From Ovoidimarina sp963698645 (lineage in GTDB: Bacteria > Pseudomonadota > Alphaproteobacteria > Rhodobacterales > Rhodobacteraceae), in assembly GCA_963698645.1 (NCBI GenBank), contig CAVORP010000007.1:434001-498000 (forward strand): a stretch of DNA of 64,000 nucleotides, written 5' to 3'. This document shows, in pieces, positions 37,375-46,005 of this stretch. Position 1 is the stretch's first letter, and every line of letters starts with the position of its first letter. The notes beneath the pieces were generated by a model. That model was not told the origin of the DNA and did not search any database. It worked only from the letters and a program-made list of their open reading frames with translations. The position numbers and the translations under genes were made by a program.

Positions 37375-38274
37375 GTAAGCCAGATTCAACACCTGCGTCG
37401 TTACCCAGAGCCGTCAGCGTTGCTGACGCTCATCAAGCCGGTGACGTGGTTCCCGCCGATGTGGGCCTATCTTTGCGGTGTCGTTTCCTCCGGCGTTGCG
37501 CCCGGCGGCCATTGGGGGCTGGTGGTTCTTGGTGTGATCCTGTCCGGGCCGATCGTCTGTGGCATGAGTCAGGCGGCCAATGACTGGTGCGACCGGCATG
37601 TCGATGCGATCAACGAACCCGACCGACCGATCCCGTCGGGCCGCGTGCCCGGCAGGTGGGGGCTTTGGGTTGCGCTGGCGATGTCGGCGTTGTCCCTTGC
37701 GGTGGGCTCGCTCCTTGGGCCATGGGGCTTTGGCGCGACGATTGTCGGCGTCTTGGCAGCATGGGCCTATTCCGCCGAGCCTGTGCGCCTGAAGCGCTCC
37801 GGCTGGTGGGGGCCGGGGCTTGTGGGGCTTTCTTACGAGACCCTCCCATGGGTCACGGGTGCTGCGGTGCTGTCGCTTGGTGCGCCGCGGATCGAGGTGC
37901 TGATCACCGCCCTGCTTTACGGGCTGGGAGCACATGGCATCATGACGCTCAATGATTTCAAGGCGCTCGAGGGCGACCGGGCCACCGGTGTGCGGTCACT
38001 TCCCGTCACCCTAGGTCCCGAGGTTGCCGCCAAGATCGCCTGTATCGGGATGGCCCTTCCACAGATGATCGTTGTCTCGATGCTTCTGGTCTGGGGCCGT
38101 CCGCTTCATGCCGCTGCGGTGGGCGTCCTGCTTCTGGCGCAGTTCGCGGCGATGCGCGTAATGCTGCGCGATCCGAAGGCCAAGGCGCCATGGTACAACG
38201 GCACCGGCGTGATGCTCTATGTTTCGGGGATGATGGTTTCGGCCTTCGCGATCAGAAGTCTGGGGAGTCTGTGA
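37369..38274 (+). CDS. bchG: Bacteriochlorophyll synthase (geranylgeranyl/phytyl transferase)
   Basis: 301 aa, UbiA-type membrane prenyltransferase with about eight helices. The allylic diphosphate motif is NDWCDRHVDAINEPDRPIPS; the second is GIMTLNDFKALEGDRATGV. It esterifies bacteriochlorophyllide a with geranylgeranyl diphosphate. First gene of bchG-bch2-bchP-idi; its stop and the next start share one base. Confidence 0.97.
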   Translation: MSVSQIQHLRRYPEPSALLTLIKPVTWFPPMWAYLCGVVSSGVAPGGHWGLVVLGVILSGPIVCGMSQAANDWCDRHVDAINEPDRPIPSGRVPGRWGLWVALAMSALSLAVGSLLGPWGFGATIVGVLAAWAYSAEPVRLKRSGWWGPGLVGLSYETLPWVTGAAVLSLGAPRIEVLITALLYGLGAHGIMTLNDFKALEGDRATGVRSLPVTLGPEVAAKIACIGMALPQMIVVSMLLVWGRPLHAAAVGVLLLAQFAAMRVMLRDPKAKAPWYNGTGVMLYVSGMMVSAFAIRSLGSL

Positions 38275-39569
38275 TGGGATTGTCGTGGTTCTCGATCTGC
38301 AGGCTGGGTCTGGTCCAGATGGCCCTTGGGTCGATCGTCGTCCTGACCACCGCAACGATGAACCGGGTGATGGTTGTCGAACTCGCCCTGCCGGCGATCC
38401 TGCCGGGGCTTCTGGTCTCTCTCTACTATGCGACGCAGTTCCTGCGCCCGCGCTTCGGCCATGGCGCCGATCAGGGCGGACGGCGGACGCCGTGGATCAT
38501 CGGCGGCGTAGCAACCCTTGCCGCAGGCGCCATCGGCGCGGCGCTTTCGGTCTGGCTGATGGCGTCGAGCACCGCATTGGGCATTGTCGCCGCGATCCCT
38601 TCGTTCCTGCTGATCGGGATCGGGATCGGGGCGGCGGGAACGAACCTTCTGGCGCTTCTTGCCTCGCGCGTCGCCGAAGAGCGGCAGGCGGCGGCGGGAA
38701 GTGCCGTCTGGATCATGATGATCTTCGGACTGGCGGTCACCGGGATCACCGCGGGGATGCTTCTTGATCCCTATTCGCCCCAGCGCCTTGTCGCGGTCGC
38801 GGCGGGGATCTGTGCGATCGCCATGACCCTGACCCTTCTGGGGATCTGGGGACAGGAGCGCGTCGCCGCCCGGCCCGCACCCGAGCGCAACCTTGATTTC
38901 AAGCAGATCACACGCGAGCTCTGGACCGATCCGCGGGTGCGGACCTTCACCATCTTCGTCTTTGCCTCGATGCTGGCCTACAACCTTCAGGACCTGATCC
39001 TGGAGCCGTTTGCGGGCCATGTCTTTGGCATGAGCGTGGGCGAAAGCACGCAGTTGGGCGGGATGCACCATGCCGGCGCGCTGGTGGGAATGGTGGTCGT
39101 GCTGCTGTCGGGCACGGCGCTTGCGCGCTGGGTTCAGGTGCCCATTCGGGTCTGGATCGTCGGCGGCTGTGTCCTTTCGGGCAGTGCCCTTGTGGGCATG
39201 GGCATGGGCGGCCAGATGCCGGAAACCTGGCCCATTGCACCAAACGTGTTCCTGCTGGGCTTTGCCAATGGCGTGTTCGCAGTGGCCGCGATCGGCGCGA
39301 TGATGGGCCTGTCCCGCGAAGGATCCGAGGCGCGCGAAGGCGCGCGTATGGGTCTTTTCGGCGCGGCGCAGGCCATCGCCTTTGGCGTCGGTGCCTTTCT
39401 GGGTACTGCCGCCGCAGACACGATGCGCGCGTTTCTTGACAGCGATGCCCTGGCCTATGGCAGCGTATTTATCTTCGAAGGCGCGATCTTCATGGTCGCG
39501 GCATTCCTGGCCTTGCGAATTTCCGCACCTTCAACCGCGCCGACCGGCGCCCTCGTTCCCGGAGAATGA
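38274..39569 (+). CDS. PucC-family MFS protein (bch2 / orf428)
   Basis: 431 aa from ATG 38274 (MGLSWFSICRLGLVQMALGS), about twelve helices. TATMNRVMVVELALPAILPG, FLRPRFGHGADQGGRRTPWI and YNLQDLILEPFAGHVFGMSV match the PucC/LhaA family. In Rhodobacter a protein of this kind is always encoded between bchG and bchP (bch2 or orf428). Its exact job is unknown; pigment movement to assembly sites is the usual proposal. Confidence 0.93.
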   Translation: MGLSWFSICRLGLVQMALGSIVVLTTATMNRVMVVELALPAILPGLLVSLYYATQFLRPRFGHGADQGGRRTPWIIGGVATLAAGAIGAALSVWLMASSTALGIVAAIPSFLLIGIGIGAAGTNLLALLASRVAEERQAAAGSAVWIMMIFGLAVTGITAGMLLDPYSPQRLVAVAAGICAIAMTLTLLGIWGQERVAARPAPERNLDFKQITRELWTDPRVRTFTIFVFASMLAYNLQDLILEPFAGHVFGMSVGESTQLGGMHHAGALVGMVVVLLSGTALARWVQVPIRVWIVGGCVLSGSALVGMGMGGQMPETWPIAPNVFLLGFANGVFAVAAIGAMMGLSREGSEAREGARMGLFGAAQAIAFGVGAFLGTAAADTMRAFLDSDALAYGSVFIFEGAIFMVAAFLALRISAPSTAPTGALVPGE

Positions 39570-40754
39570 ACATGATCTATGATGTCGTTGTGGTTGGGGG
39601 CGGCCCGTCTGGGGCCACGGCTGCGCATGACCTTGCGCTGGAAGGGCGGAAAGTCGCGATGCTCGACCGTGCCGGTCGGATCAAACCCTGCGGCGGAGCC
39701 ATTCCGCCCCGGCTGATCGAGGATTTCGATATTCCTGACGACCAGATCGTCGCCAAGATCTCGACCGCGCGCATGATCTCGCCGACCCAGCGCCACGTGG
39801 ATATACCCATCGAGAACGGCTTTGTCGGCATGGTCGACCGCGAGCATTTCGACGAGTTCCTGCGGGTCCGCGCGGCCAGGGCCGGTGCGCATCGCAATAC
39901 CGGCACGTTCAAGCGGATCGAGCGGGACGCGGACGGCACCCATGTGATCTATCGCGACAAGGTTTCGGGCAATGAGATGCGGCTGACCGGCAAGATCGTG
40001 ATCGGTGCCGATGGCGCGCGCTCCGACGTGGCCCGGCAGGAAGTACCGGGGGGTGATACGATCCCCTATGTGATCGCCTATCACGAGATCATCAAGGCGC
40101 CGGGCGCGGTGGGCGCGTATGATCCCAAGCGCTGTGACGTGATCTATGACGGGACGATCAGCCCCGATTTCTATGGCTGGGTCTTTCCCCACGGGGCAAG
40201 TGCGTCGGTCGGCATGGGATCGGGGATTCAGGGCGTCGACCTGAAGAAGGCGACCGCCGATCTGCGCGTGGCTTCGGGTCTGGACGGGTGCGAGACGATC
40301 CGCAAGGAAGGCGCGCCGATCCCCCTGAAGCCCCTCGACCGCTGGGACAATGGCAAGGACGTGGTACTGGCAGGCGATGCCGCCGGTGTCGTCGCGCCAT
40401 CGTCCGGCGAGGGCATCTATTACGCCATGGTGGGCGGCAGGGTCGCGGCAACCGCCGCGATGGCCGCGCTGGCCTCGGGGCGGGTCAAGGATCTGAAACT
40501 TGCCCGCAAGCTGTTCATGAAAGAGCACAAGACCGTGTTCAAGGTTCTGCGGGCGATGCAGGACGCCTATTACAAGTCCGACGAACGGCGCGAGCGCTTC
40601 GTGTCCCTGTGTCACGATGTCGACGTGCAGCGCCTGACATTCGAGGCTTATATGAACAAACGGCTCGTTCGGGCGCGTCCGATGGCGCATCTCAGGATCG
40701 GGCTCAAGAACCTTGCCCACCTGACCGAGACTCGTACCGGAAGCCTTTACATGA
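39566..40754 (+). CDS. bchP: Geranylgeranyl-bacteriochlorophyll reductase, apparent read-through into idi
   Basis: FAD Rossmann motif VVVVGGGPSGATAAHDLALE at the start, CGGAIPPRLIEDFDIP, DVVLAGDAAGVVAPSSGEGI. BchP reduces the geranylgeranyl tail to phytyl. As given, the frame passes without a stop into idi. Removing one A at 40728 (CCGAGACTCG to CCGGACTCG) gives AHLTGLVPEAFT and a TGA overlapping the idi ATG (ATGA), about 395 aa. I therefore read bchP as a separate gene with one inserted base. Confidence 0.95.
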
Positions 40755-41281
40755 CCAACATGATACCCGCGTGGGTGGATGGCCGCCTGAAACCCGTCGA
40801 CAAGCTCGAAGTCCACGTGAAGGGGCTGCGGCACAAGGCCGTTTCCGTCTTCGTGATGCGCGGCGAGCAGGTTCTGATCCAGCGCCGTGCACTTTCGAAG
40901 TACCACACGCCCGGATTATGGGCGAACACCTGCTGCACCCATCCCGACTGGGACGAAAAGCCGGTGGATTGCGCGATCCGGCGTCTGCGCGAGGAATTGG
41001 GTATCAGCGGTCTGTACCCCGCGCATCGGGACCAGATCGAATACCGCGCCGATGTGGGTGGCGGGCTGATCGAGCACGAGGTGGTGGACCTGTTCCTTGC
41101 CGAAGCGACACCGGGCATGGTCGTGGCGCCCAATCCCGAAGAGGTAATGGAGACGCGGTGGATCAATCTGTACGATCTGACCGCCGAGGCTTCGCGTTGG
41201 CCAGATCGCTTTACCCCTTGGCTGCGGATCTACCTCGAGCTGCACCATGACCGGATTTTCGGCAGGCTCGTGCGCGCCTAG
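40751..41281 (+). CDS. idi: Isopentenyl-diphosphate delta-isomerase, type I
   Basis: 176 aa from ATG 40751 (MTNMIPAWVDGRLKPVDKLE), the normal length. The catalytic Cys region is WANTCCTHPDW, and the Nudix-type CAIRRLREELGI segment and the later EHEVVDLFLAE carry metal-binding residues. It interconverts IPP and DMAPP for carotenoid and phytyl synthesis. In the sequence as given it is fused in frame to bchP; see the findings. Confidence 0.95.
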   Translation: MTNMIPAWVDGRLKPVDKLEVHVKGLRHKAVSVFVMRGEQVLIQRRALSKYHTPGLWANTCCTHPDWDEKPVDCAIRRLREELGISGLYPAHRDQIEYRADVGGGLIEHEVVDLFLAEATPGMVVAPNPEEVMETRWINLYDLTAEASRWPDRFTPWLRIYLELHHDRIFGRLVRA

Positions 41282-41291
41282 ACCTTCGGCA

Positions 41292-43244
41292 TCAAATCCT
41301 GAATTCGACCCGGTTCGGGGTCAGGCTCTGGCCTGACCCACCGGAAGACTGACGACGTCCAAGCGCTTCGGTCGCCTTCATTGCGATATGCCGGGCCGTC
41401 AGACCCGCTGCCGCGTACATCTGGGCCGGGCTGGCATGGTCGATGAAGCTGTCGGGCAGGGTCATCGTGCGGATGCGCAAGCCGCGATCCAGTGCACCAT
41501 GGTCCGCAAGGTGATGGAGCACCAATGCCCCGAACCCCCCCGTCGCGCCCTGTTCCACGGTGATGAGCGCCTTGTGATGGCGCGCAAGTTGGCCGATCAA
41601 CTGGGCATCCAGCGGCTTGGCAAAGCGCGCATCGGCAACCGTGGTCGAAATACCCATTGCCTCGAGCTCTTCAGCCGCGCGGAGGCATTCGCCAAGATGC
41701 GCGCCATAGGACAGGATCGCCACGCCCGAGCCTTCACGCAGGATACGGCCCTTGCCGATCTCGAGTTCCTGACCGCGTTCCGGCATCTCGACGCCCATGC
41801 CCTCGCCACGCGGATAGCGGAAGGCGATCGGGCCTTCGTCGAAGGCCACGGCGGTCGCCACCATGTGCTGTAGTTCGGCCTCGTCCCCGGCTGCCATGAC
41901 GACAAAGCCCGGCAGGTTGGCCAGATAGCCGATATCGAACGCGCCGGCATGGGTTGCGCCATCGGCGCCCACCAGCCCCGCGCGATCGATCGCAAAGCGG
42001 ACGGGAAGCTTCTGCAGCGCCACGTCATGCACCACTTGATCATAGCCCCGTTGCAGAAAGGTCGAGTAGATGGCGCAGAACGGGCGCATCCCCGAGGCCG
42101 CCAGCGCCGCGGCAAAGGTGACGCCGTGCTGTTCGGCAATGCCTACGTCGAAGACCCGCGCGGGGAACCGCTTGGCGAGGATATCAAGCCCCGTTCCGGA
42201 TGGCATGGCAGCGGTGACGGCGACGATCCGGTGATCGGTCTCGGCAGCCTGGGTCAGCGCCTGACCGAACACCTTTGTATAGGACGGGGCGTTCGAGGTC
42301 GCTTTCTTCTGGGTTCCCGAGACGACATCGAACTTGGCCACACCGTGATACTTATCGGCGGAACTTTCGGCCGGGGCATAGCCCTTGCCCTTGACGGTGC
42401 AGCAATGGATCAGGACCGGGCCCGTGGCGCGGGCGCGTGCGGCGCGCAGGACCGGAAGAAGCTGGCTCATGTCATGGCCGTCGATCGGGCCGACATAGCT
42501 GAAGCCCAGTTCCTCGAACAGGGTGCCCCCTGCGCCCGCGGCGCCGGTCACCATCTGGCGGGCGCGCCGCGCGCCTTCGCGGAACGGGCCGGGCAGAAGC
42601 GCCTCGAAGCTTTCGGACATCGCCTCGATCGCCGCGCCCTGCGGGCTGGCATAGAGGCCGGAGAGATATTTCGACATCGCGCCCACCGGCGGGGCGATCG
42701 ACATCTCGTTGTCATTCAGGATCACGAACAGCCTCCGGCCCTCGTGACCTGCGTTGTTCATCGCCTCATAGGCCATGCCGGCGCTGATCGAGCCGTCGCC
42801 GATCACGGCGATCGCGTCGCCCGTGGCCTGCCCCATGTCACGACCGACCGCAAAGCCCAGGGCCGCGCTGATCGAGGTCGAGGAATGGGCGGCGCCGAAC
42901 GGATCGAACTCCGACTCCGAGCGTTTGGTGAAGCCCGAGAGCCCGTCCTTCTGGCGCAGGGTGCGGATCCGGTCGCGGCGGCCGGTCAGGATCTTGTGCG
43001 GATAGCATTGGTGCCCAACGTCCCAGACCAGCTTGTCGAACGGGGTGTTGAACACCGCGTGGATCGCCACGCTCAGCTCGACCACGCCCAGGGAGGAGCC
43101 CAGATGCCCGCCTGTCTCGGACACCGCCGAGATCACCTCGGCGCGCAATTCGGTTGCCAGCGTGGCAAGTTCGCTGTCGGACAGGGCCTTGAGGTCGGAC
43201 GGTACCGCAACGCGGTCGAGTGTGGGGGTGTGCGGGCGGTCCAT
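41292..43244 (-). CDS. dxs: 1-deoxy-D-xylulose-5-phosphate synthase
   Basis: 650 aa. The TPP-binding region is AVIGDGSISAGMAYEAMNNAG ending in LFVILNDNEMSIAPPVGAMS, shown in part. HLGSSLGVVELSVAIHAVFN, TVKGKGYAPAE, GIAEQHGVTFAA and the transketolase C-terminal domain (ILSYGAHLGECLRAAEELE) are present. It makes DXP for the MEP isoprenoid pathway and, with idi opposite, supplies precursors to crtE and bchP. It lies downstream of the puf terminator (43266-43300), so its transcription may depend partly on read-through. Confidence 0.97.
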   Translation of the reverse strand: MDRPHTPTLDRVAVPSDLKALSDSELATLATELRAEVISAVSETGGHLGSSLGVVELSVAIHAVFNTPFDKLVWDVGHQCYPHKILTGRRDRIRTLRQKDGLSGFTKRSESEFDPFGAAHSSTSISAALGFAVGRDMGQATGDAIAVIGDGSISAGMAYEAMNNAGHEGRRLFVILNDNEMSIAPPVGAMSKYLSGLYASPQGAAIEAMSESFEALLPGPFREGARRARQMVTGAAGAGGTLFEELGFSYVGPIDGHDMSQLLPVLRAARARATGPVLIHCCTVKGKGYAPAESSADKYHGVAKFDVVSGTQKKATSNAPSYTKVFGQALTQAAETDHRIVAVTAAMPSGTGLDILAKRFPARVFDVGIAEQHGVTFAAALAASGMRPFCAIYSTFLQRGYDQVVHDVALQKLPVRFAIDRAGLVGADGATHAGAFDIGYLANLPGFVVMAAGDEAELQHMVATAVAFDEGPIAFRYPRGEGMGVEMPERGQELEIGKGRILREGSGVAILSYGAHLGECLRAAEELEAMGISTTVADARFAKPLDAQLIGQLARHHKALITVEQGATGGFGALVLHHLADHGALDRGLRIRTMTLPDSFIDHASPAQMYAAAGLTARHIAMKATEALGRRQSSGGSGQSLTPNRVEFRI

Positions 43245-43265
43245 GGCAATTCCTCGGGTTTTGAA

Positions 43266-43300
43266 TTAAAAAGACGCTGTCAGAGCGAACCCTGACAGCG
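43266..43300 (-). terminator. Rho-independent terminator of the puf operon
   Basis: On the minus strand, arms CGCTGTCAG and CTGACAGCG (9 bp, perfect) with an 8-nt loop, followed by TCTTTTTAATT. It lies 112 bp after pufX and 22 bp before dxs. Confidence 0.85.
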
Positions 43301-43383
43301 CCCAGTCTCCTGTAGCCAACAGGAAGGGAACCGGGGTGTGGAGACCCCGAGGATCAGACGCCCGAAAGCGTCCGAACCGGTAC

Positions 43384-43413
43384 GAGGGGCGGTGATGATC
43401 ACCGCCGCCCCTC
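43384..43413 (-). repeat. Stem-loop overlapping the pufX stop codon
   Basis: GAGGGGCGGTGAT pairs with ATCACCGCC...CCTC (a three-base bulge). GC-rich, beginning at the pufX stop; likely a 3'-end mRNA stabiliser. Smaller stems (GACGC/GCGTC; CGGGGT/ACCCCG) follow in 43330-43375. Confidence 0.5.
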
Positions 43414-43630
43414 AAGCCAACGCGCTGGCGACGCGCGTGCCTAGCTCGAGTGCCGCGTACGGATCATCGGGCAGGATGAACGACAGGGCCCGGATCAGCA
43501 GGACCACGGCGATGATCCCGAAGAAGGCCAGCGCCGCATAGACCGCGCCCATCGCCATGTGTTTGAAGACCCATCCGTAGAGGTTCGGTTTCGGATCGTT
43601 GTCCAGATACCAGTGTTCGTTGTCAGACAT
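43412..43630 (-). CDS. pufX: PufX, LH1-RC ring-opening protein
   Basis: 72 aa (MSDNEHWYLDNDPKPNLYGW). One transmembrane helix at about residues 22-48. Short compared with about 80 aa in R. sphaeroides and R. capsulatus. The helix-packing motif is G28xxxA32 rather than GxxxG. PufX prevents closure of the LH1 ring so quinone can exit, and in some species dimerises the complex. Its presence, and the lack of pufC, places the organism in the Rhodobacter group. Confidence 0.88.
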   Translation of the reverse strand: MSDNEHWYLDNDPKPNLYGWVFKHMAMGAVYAALAFFGIIAVVLLIRALSFILPDDPYAALELGTRVASALA

Positions 43631-43642
43631 TTCGATCTCTCC

Positions 43643-44620
43643 TTACTCTGGCGGCAGATAGGGCAGGAAATCTGCCGGCGTTTGCGCAGGCACATAGTTG
43701 TTTGCCGCGCCGTAGCCGTGGATTTGCGCCCAGGTGAACCAGTCATCGACGACCGTTCCGGTGATCAGGATACCGATTCCGCCCGTAAGCGTCGTCAGCA
43801 CCGCGAACCACCATGCCCACCGGTGGATACCTTCCATCGTCGCGTTGAACCCCATCGTCCAGCGCCAGAACAGGCCGGCGCGTTCGGATGCGGTTCCGCG
43901 GTCGACGATCTGTTCCAATTCCCGGTCGCCGCCGAAGCGGGTCACCGCCAGGATCGTCGCACCATGCATGGCGAACAGCAGGGCCGAGCCATAGAGGAAG
44001 ACGATCGAGAGCGCGTGGAACGGGTTGTAGAACAGGTTTCCGTAGGTCAGCGAGAACAGGTTGGTCCAGTCGAGGTGGGTGAAGATCCCGTAAGGCACCG
44101 CTTCGGACCACGACCCCATGAGGATCGGCCGGAACAGGCCGAGCACAAGGAACAGCCAGATCGCGCTGGCGAAGGCGTAGCAGACATGCTTGCCCATCCC
44201 CAGCTGGTTGGCCAGAACCCAGGACCGGATCCACCACGCGATCACCGCCACCAGAAGGAAGAAGGAGGCGATGAGATAGTAACCGCCCTCCGCCAATGGC
44301 GGGATGCCAAGGCCGTATTCCGGTGACGGGGGATCAAGCGAGAGCCAGAACAGATCCCGCATGAAGACCGCCGGGTTGTACCCCGCCTGCCCCCAGAACC
44401 AGAAACCGACCATCACGAACCAGGTTGCGCCCGCCATGAGCGACAGGACACCCCATGGACCCAGATAGAAGGGACCAAGCTGCGCATTGCCGAACCAGCC
44501 GAACAGGGCCGAGAAGGTGGTGCCCTTGGAGCGGTCGCCAAGGATGGCGTCCTCGACCATGCCCATTTCGGGCGGGCCCTGCACCTGCACTTGAGTGAAG
44601 ATGTTCTGATACTCAGCCAT
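43643..44620 (-). CDS. pufM: Reaction-centre M subunit
   Basis: 325 aa (MAEYQNIFTQVQVQGPPEMG), five transmembrane helices. The C-terminal half holds the special-pair and iron ligands: NPFHALSIVFLYGSALLFAM, HGATILAVTRFGGDRELEQI with the Glu iron ligand, and MEGIHRWAWWFAVL. It binds QA and, with PufL, the pigments. It overlaps pufL by eight bases. Confidence 0.98.
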   Translation of the reverse strand: MAEYQNIFTQVQVQGPPEMGMVEDAILGDRSKGTTFSALFGWFGNAQLGPFYLGPWGVLSLMAGATWFVMVGFWFWGQAGYNPAVFMRDLFWLSLDPPSPEYGLGIPPLAEGGYYLIASFFLLVAVIAWWIRSWVLANQLGMGKHVCYAFASAIWLFLVLGLFRPILMGSWSEAVPYGIFTHLDWTNLFSLTYGNLFYNPFHALSIVFLYGSALLFAMHGATILAVTRFGGDRELEQIVDRGTASERAGLFWRWTMGFNATMEGIHRWAWWFAVLTTLTGGIGILITGTVVDDWFTWAQIHGYGAANNYVPAQTPADFLPYLPPE

Positions 44621-45461
44621 TGACGCCTCCTGCGATATCGACCCACCAAGGCAGCTGGATGTACCAATCCCACCAGACGACCCACTGGTCGAACCAGACG
44701 GTGCCGGAGATCACGATGCAGACCGCGCTCCAGAACCCGGCGTTCAGGGCCAGAAGCAGGCCAAGACGGTGGATGCCGAGCGGCCCGATCGAGTAGCCGA
44801 TGAAGTCACGGAAGAACGTGTCCTCGTGTTCGGCCGAACGGATCTCCTTGCCCTTTTCCGGGTTGACGGCGGACAGGATCAGCGACCCGTGCAGCGCCAG
44901 CGCCAGACAGTTGGTGAAGAAGAACGTCACCGCGATCATGTGAGCGGGGTTGTAGTGGAAGTTGCCGTAGAGATAGCCGGTGTAGCTGACCCAATCGAGG
45001 TGGCTCCAGATTCCGTAAGGGAATGCGTGGCCCCATGCGCCCATCAGGACGGGGCGGATCACGACGAGGGTCACATAGGCAAAGATCGCGACGCCGAAGG
45101 CGAAGGGGATATGAAACCCGATGCCCAGTTTCCGGCAGATCTCGACTTCGCGCAAAGCCCAGCTTGTGAACGCGCCGATCGCACAGATCGTCACGATCTG
45201 CCAAAGGCCGCCTTCGTTGAGAGGCGCCGGGCCAAGGCCATAGGACAGGGGCGGCGGGTTGATCGAAATCAGCCAGGGGTTCCAGGTCCCCTGCATTGAC
45301 GCCCCGTAGAAGATCAGGATGGTTCCGAGGGCGGCGAAAAAGACCGTCGTGACCCCGAAGAAGCCGACGTAGAACGGCCCGACCCAGAAGTCGAACAGAT
45401 CGCCGCCGACGAGTGTGCCCCCCGGCACACGATATTTTCGTTCGAAGCTGAGCAAAGCCAT
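44613..45461 (-). CDS. pufL: Reaction-centre L subunit
   Basis: 282 aa (MALLSFERKYRVPGGTLVGG), five helices. Key segments are LGIGFHIPFAFGVAIFAYVT, HLDWVSYTGYLYGNFHYNPA (special-pair His region), HMIAVTFFFTNCLALALHGS (iron ligand His) and FRDFIGYSIGPLGIHRLGLL (second iron ligand and QB site). Preceded by the strong intercistronic hairpin at 45522-45549. Confidence 0.98.
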   Translation of the reverse strand: MALLSFERKYRVPGGTLVGGDLFDFWVGPFYVGFFGVTTVFFAALGTILIFYGASMQGTWNPWLISINPPPLSYGLGPAPLNEGGLWQIVTICAIGAFTSWALREVEICRKLGIGFHIPFAFGVAIFAYVTLVVIRPVLMGAWGHAFPYGIWSHLDWVSYTGYLYGNFHYNPAHMIAVTFFFTNCLALALHGSLILSAVNPEKGKEIRSAEHEDTFFRDFIGYSIGPLGIHRLGLLLALNAGFWSAVCIVISGTVWFDQWVVWWDWYIQLPWWVDIAGGVNG

Positions 45462-45521
45462 ACTTCTTACTCCGTTTTTGGCGGCGAGGCCGGTAGTCCG
45501 GGTGCCGTCGTGCTAAGGTTT

Positions 45522-45549
45522 GCTGTGGGCGGGCGGACCCGCCCACAGC
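45522..45549 (-). repeat. puf intercistronic mRNA-stabilising hairpin (pufA-pufL)
   Basis: Perfect 12-bp arms GCTGTGGGCGGG and CCCGCCCACAGC around a 4-nt loop, 15 bp after the pufA stop. In R. capsulatus a hairpin at the same place protects the pufBA segment from 3' decay, raising LH1 over RC protein. Confidence 0.85.
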
Positions 45550-45564
45550 TGTTTTTCAAAGGGC

Positions 45565-45720
45565 TTACATGCCTTTCGAGGCAGCGATTTCGAACCAGTT
45601 GATGCCATTGGAAAGCACCACCAGGTGGATCATTGCTGCCAGCAGGAAAAGGAAGACTCCTTGCGCCACGAACACGCGACGCGGGTCGAAGATAAGCCAT
45701 ATCTTGTAGAATTTAGCCAT
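45565..45720 (-). CDS. pufA: LH1 alpha polypeptide
   Basis: 51 aa: N-terminal MAKFYKIWLIFDPRRVF, one helix with the bacteriochlorophyll-ligating His in LLAAMIHLVVLS, and a C-terminal NWFEIAASKGM. The FDPRRVFVAQG segment is typical of LH1 alpha. GGAG ribosome site; 12 bp after pufB. Confidence 0.97.
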   Translation of the reverse strand: MAKFYKIWLIFDPRRVFVAQGVFLFLLAAMIHLVVLSNGINWFEIAASKGM

Positions 45721-45732
45721 TCTCCGGTCTCC

Positions 45733-45885
45733 TTATCCGAACCACGGGCGCCAGATGTACGTCGCCAAATGAGCAACGCATGCCACTATTACGAATAGTG
45801 TGAGCCCGCTCATGTAGACGGAGTGCAACTCCTGCGCCTGTTCGTCGGTCAGACCTGTAAAAGACAGGTCGGTTCTATCAGCCAT
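45733..45885 (-). CDS. pufB: LH1 beta polypeptide
   Basis: 50 aa: MADRTDLSFTGLTDEQAQEL, then HSVYMSGLTLFVIVACVAHL with the BChl-ligating His near the helix end, and ATYIWRPWFG, the conserved W-RPWF end. A small perfect stem (CACTATT/AATAGTG, 45784-45800) lies inside the gene. GGAGG ribosome site. Confidence 0.97.
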   Translation of the reverse strand: MADRTDLSFTGLTDEQAQELHSVYMSGLTLFVIVACVAHLATYIWRPWFG

Positions 45886-45962
45886 AGTATCCTCCGGATC
45901 GTCAGACTGACGCCGCGTCCCCCGCGGCCGGGTCCCCTTTAGGCTGAATGCCTATCGGGCAT

Positions 45963-45987
45963 CCGCCTCCCCGGGGGGGAGAGGCGG
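45963..45987 (-). repeat. Hairpin in the pufQ-pufB spacer
   Basis: CCGCCTC (45963-45969) and GAGGCGG (45981-45987) with an inner CCC/GGG extension. The 120-bp spacer holds no pufK-like frame that I could support. It may be a processing or pausing element between pufQ and pufBA. Confidence 0.45.
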
Positions 45988-46005
45988 AATTTCGTGTCTC
46001 TGCTG

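Noticed and set aside
39566..41281. A genuine bifunctional BchP-Idi protein
   Set aside because: One base removed at 40728 restores two normal proteins with an ATGA overlap, and eight neighbouring genes show the same +1 error.
45886..46005. A pufK-like micro-gene between pufQ and pufB
   Set aside because: Only a seven-codon frame without a convincing ribosome site is present.
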